Source of the DNA: Salinimicrobium nanhaiense
GTDB taxonomy: Bacteria; Bacteroidota; Bacteroidia; Flavobacteriales; Flavobacteriaceae
Direction of reading: 5' to 3'
DNA: 64,000 bases
Assembly: GCA_012038135.1 (NCBI GenBank)
Contig: JAAVJQ010000010.1
Span: 62,001 to 126,000, forward strand
Notes under the pieces: generated by a model
Databases searched by the model: none
Seen by the model: the letters and a program-made list of their open reading frames with translations, nothing else
Told to the model about the DNA's origin: nothing
Part shown: positions 63,387 to 64,000 of the stretch, in pieces
How the letters are laid out: every line of letters starts with the position of its first letter
Numbering within the stretch: position 1 is the stretch's first letter
Program-made: the position numbers and the translations under genes

Positions 63387-64000
63387 ATGAGTTATCAAGT
63401 AAACGAAAAAGGATATTACGGCGATTTTGGCGGAGCGTTCATTCCCGAAATGCTTTACCCCAACGTGGAAGAACTGCGATCCCGCTATCTGGACATCATG
63501 CAGGAAGAAAGTTTTCAAAAGGAATTCCGCCAGCTGCTTAAAGACTATGTGGGCAGACCAACACCGTTGTACTACGCCAAGAGATTTAGCGAGAAGTATA
63601 ATACGAAGGTGTATCTCAAAAGAGAAGATCTTTGCCACACAGGAGCCCATAAAGTGAACAATACCATAGGCCAAATCCTCATGGCAAAGCGTCTTGGTAA
63701 AAACAGGATCATCGCCGAAACCGGTGCGGGACAACACGGGGTCGCTACCGCCACGGTTTGCGCTTTAATGGGCATTGAGTGCGTGGTGTATATGGGGGAG
63801 ATCGACATCAAGAGACAAGCACCAAATGTGGCCCGAATGAAGATGCTGGGAGCAACCGTTGTTCCTGCAATTTCGGGCAGCCGCACGTTAAAAGATGCAA
63901 CCAATGAAGCCATTCGCGACTGGATCAACAATCCGGTAAATACACATTATATTATTGGATCTGTAGTGGGGCCGCATCCATATCCCGACATGGTGGCGCG
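63387..64000 (+). CDS. trpB: Tryptophan synthase beta chain, partial
   Basis: The frame opens [22 protein letters not shown] and runs out of the window after about 204 codons. Seen motifs: [33 protein letters not shown] with the pyridoxal phosphate lysine (near 87), and [15 protein letters not shown] near 109-123. It makes tryptophan from indole and serine. trpA presumably follows outside the window. Confidence 0.97.
   Translation, partial: MSYQVNEKGYYGDFGGAFIPEMLYPNVEELRSRYLDIMQEESFQKEFRQLLKDYVGRPTPLYYAKRFSEKYNTKVYLKREDLCHTGAHKVNNTIGQILMAKRLGKNRIIAETGAGQHGVATATVCALMGIECVVYMGEIDIKRQAPNVARMKMLGATVVPAISGSRTLKDATNEAIRDWINNPVNTHYIIGSVVGPHPYPDMVA

Overview
The window reads as chromosomal DNA of a marine-type member of the Flavobacteriia (Bacteroidota), in the broad neighbourhood of Gramella, Salegentibacter or Zunongwangia. 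The lineage call rests on gene content and signals, not on a database search: many lipoproteins with a late Cys in the signal peptide, promoters with the Bacteroidota -7 box TAnnTTTG, weak Shine-Dalgarno sequences, a tmRNA with the tag GENNYALAA, B12-dependent class II ribonucleotide reductase, a DUF1343 (NamZ-type) protein, and short intergenic 7-bp repeats built on 'aggttya'.

Layout. 1-5.4 kb: end of a LolC/E-type permease, a divergent NamZ-like lipoprotein, two paralogous four-helix-bundle genes lying between heptamer-repeat blocks, a YkgJ-type cysteine cluster protein, a methyltransferase and a metalloprotease-like lipoprotein. 5.4-13.5 kb, mostly minus strand: amidohydrolase, PiT-like transporter, and an outer-membrane barrel downstream of a 1006-residue TPR protein. 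13.7-18.6 kb: ftsE, a decayed ParE-type toxin-antitoxin pair, typA and kdsA. 18.6-29.4 kb is accessory DNA: intergenic repeats, a decayed IS4-type transposase, a DoxX-like pseudogene, then a seven-gene co-directional cluster (TauE/SafE exporter, CdsA-like cytidylyltransferase, CTP-type lipid kinase, extended SDR reductase, CDP-alcohol phosphatidyltransferase, classical SDR, two-domain VOC protein), a LLM flavoenzyme with an ArsR regulator, a second copy of the same IS end, more repeats and a MazF-type toxin-antitoxin pair. 29.4-36 kb: nrdJ, a membrane channel-like protein, an exonuclease/phosphatase-family protein and a dehydrogenase. 36.1-37.1 kb: tmRNA whose 3' end is repeated after a GIY-YIG gene. 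37.3-44.3 kb: a CheB-like protein, a very large CheB/CheR/PAS/histidine kinase hybrid with a response regulator, a decayed propeller/kinase relic and a patatin-like phospholipase. 44.5-55.7 kb, plus strand: an RND efflux operon (outer membrane factor, adaptor, pump), an MscS channel, a VWA protein, an ankyrin protein and a DUF1206 protein. 55.9-58.5 kb, minus strand: racemase, subtilase, rhodanese. 58.6-64 kb: the trp operon trpEGDCFB, preceded by a leader peptide with three consecutive Trp codons and a terminator.

How the genes work together. The clearest functional units are the trp operon with its attenuator, the RND efflux operon, the sensory block 37.3-42.9 kb, and the lipid-type cluster 19.9-26.0 kb. 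The last holds the enzyme classes needed to make and CDP-activate a lipid alcohol and attach it to another alcohol. It looks AT-richer than its surroundings and is bounded by two same-orientation IS-end relics. It is the best candidate here for an undescribed system, although its product cannot be named from sequence alone.
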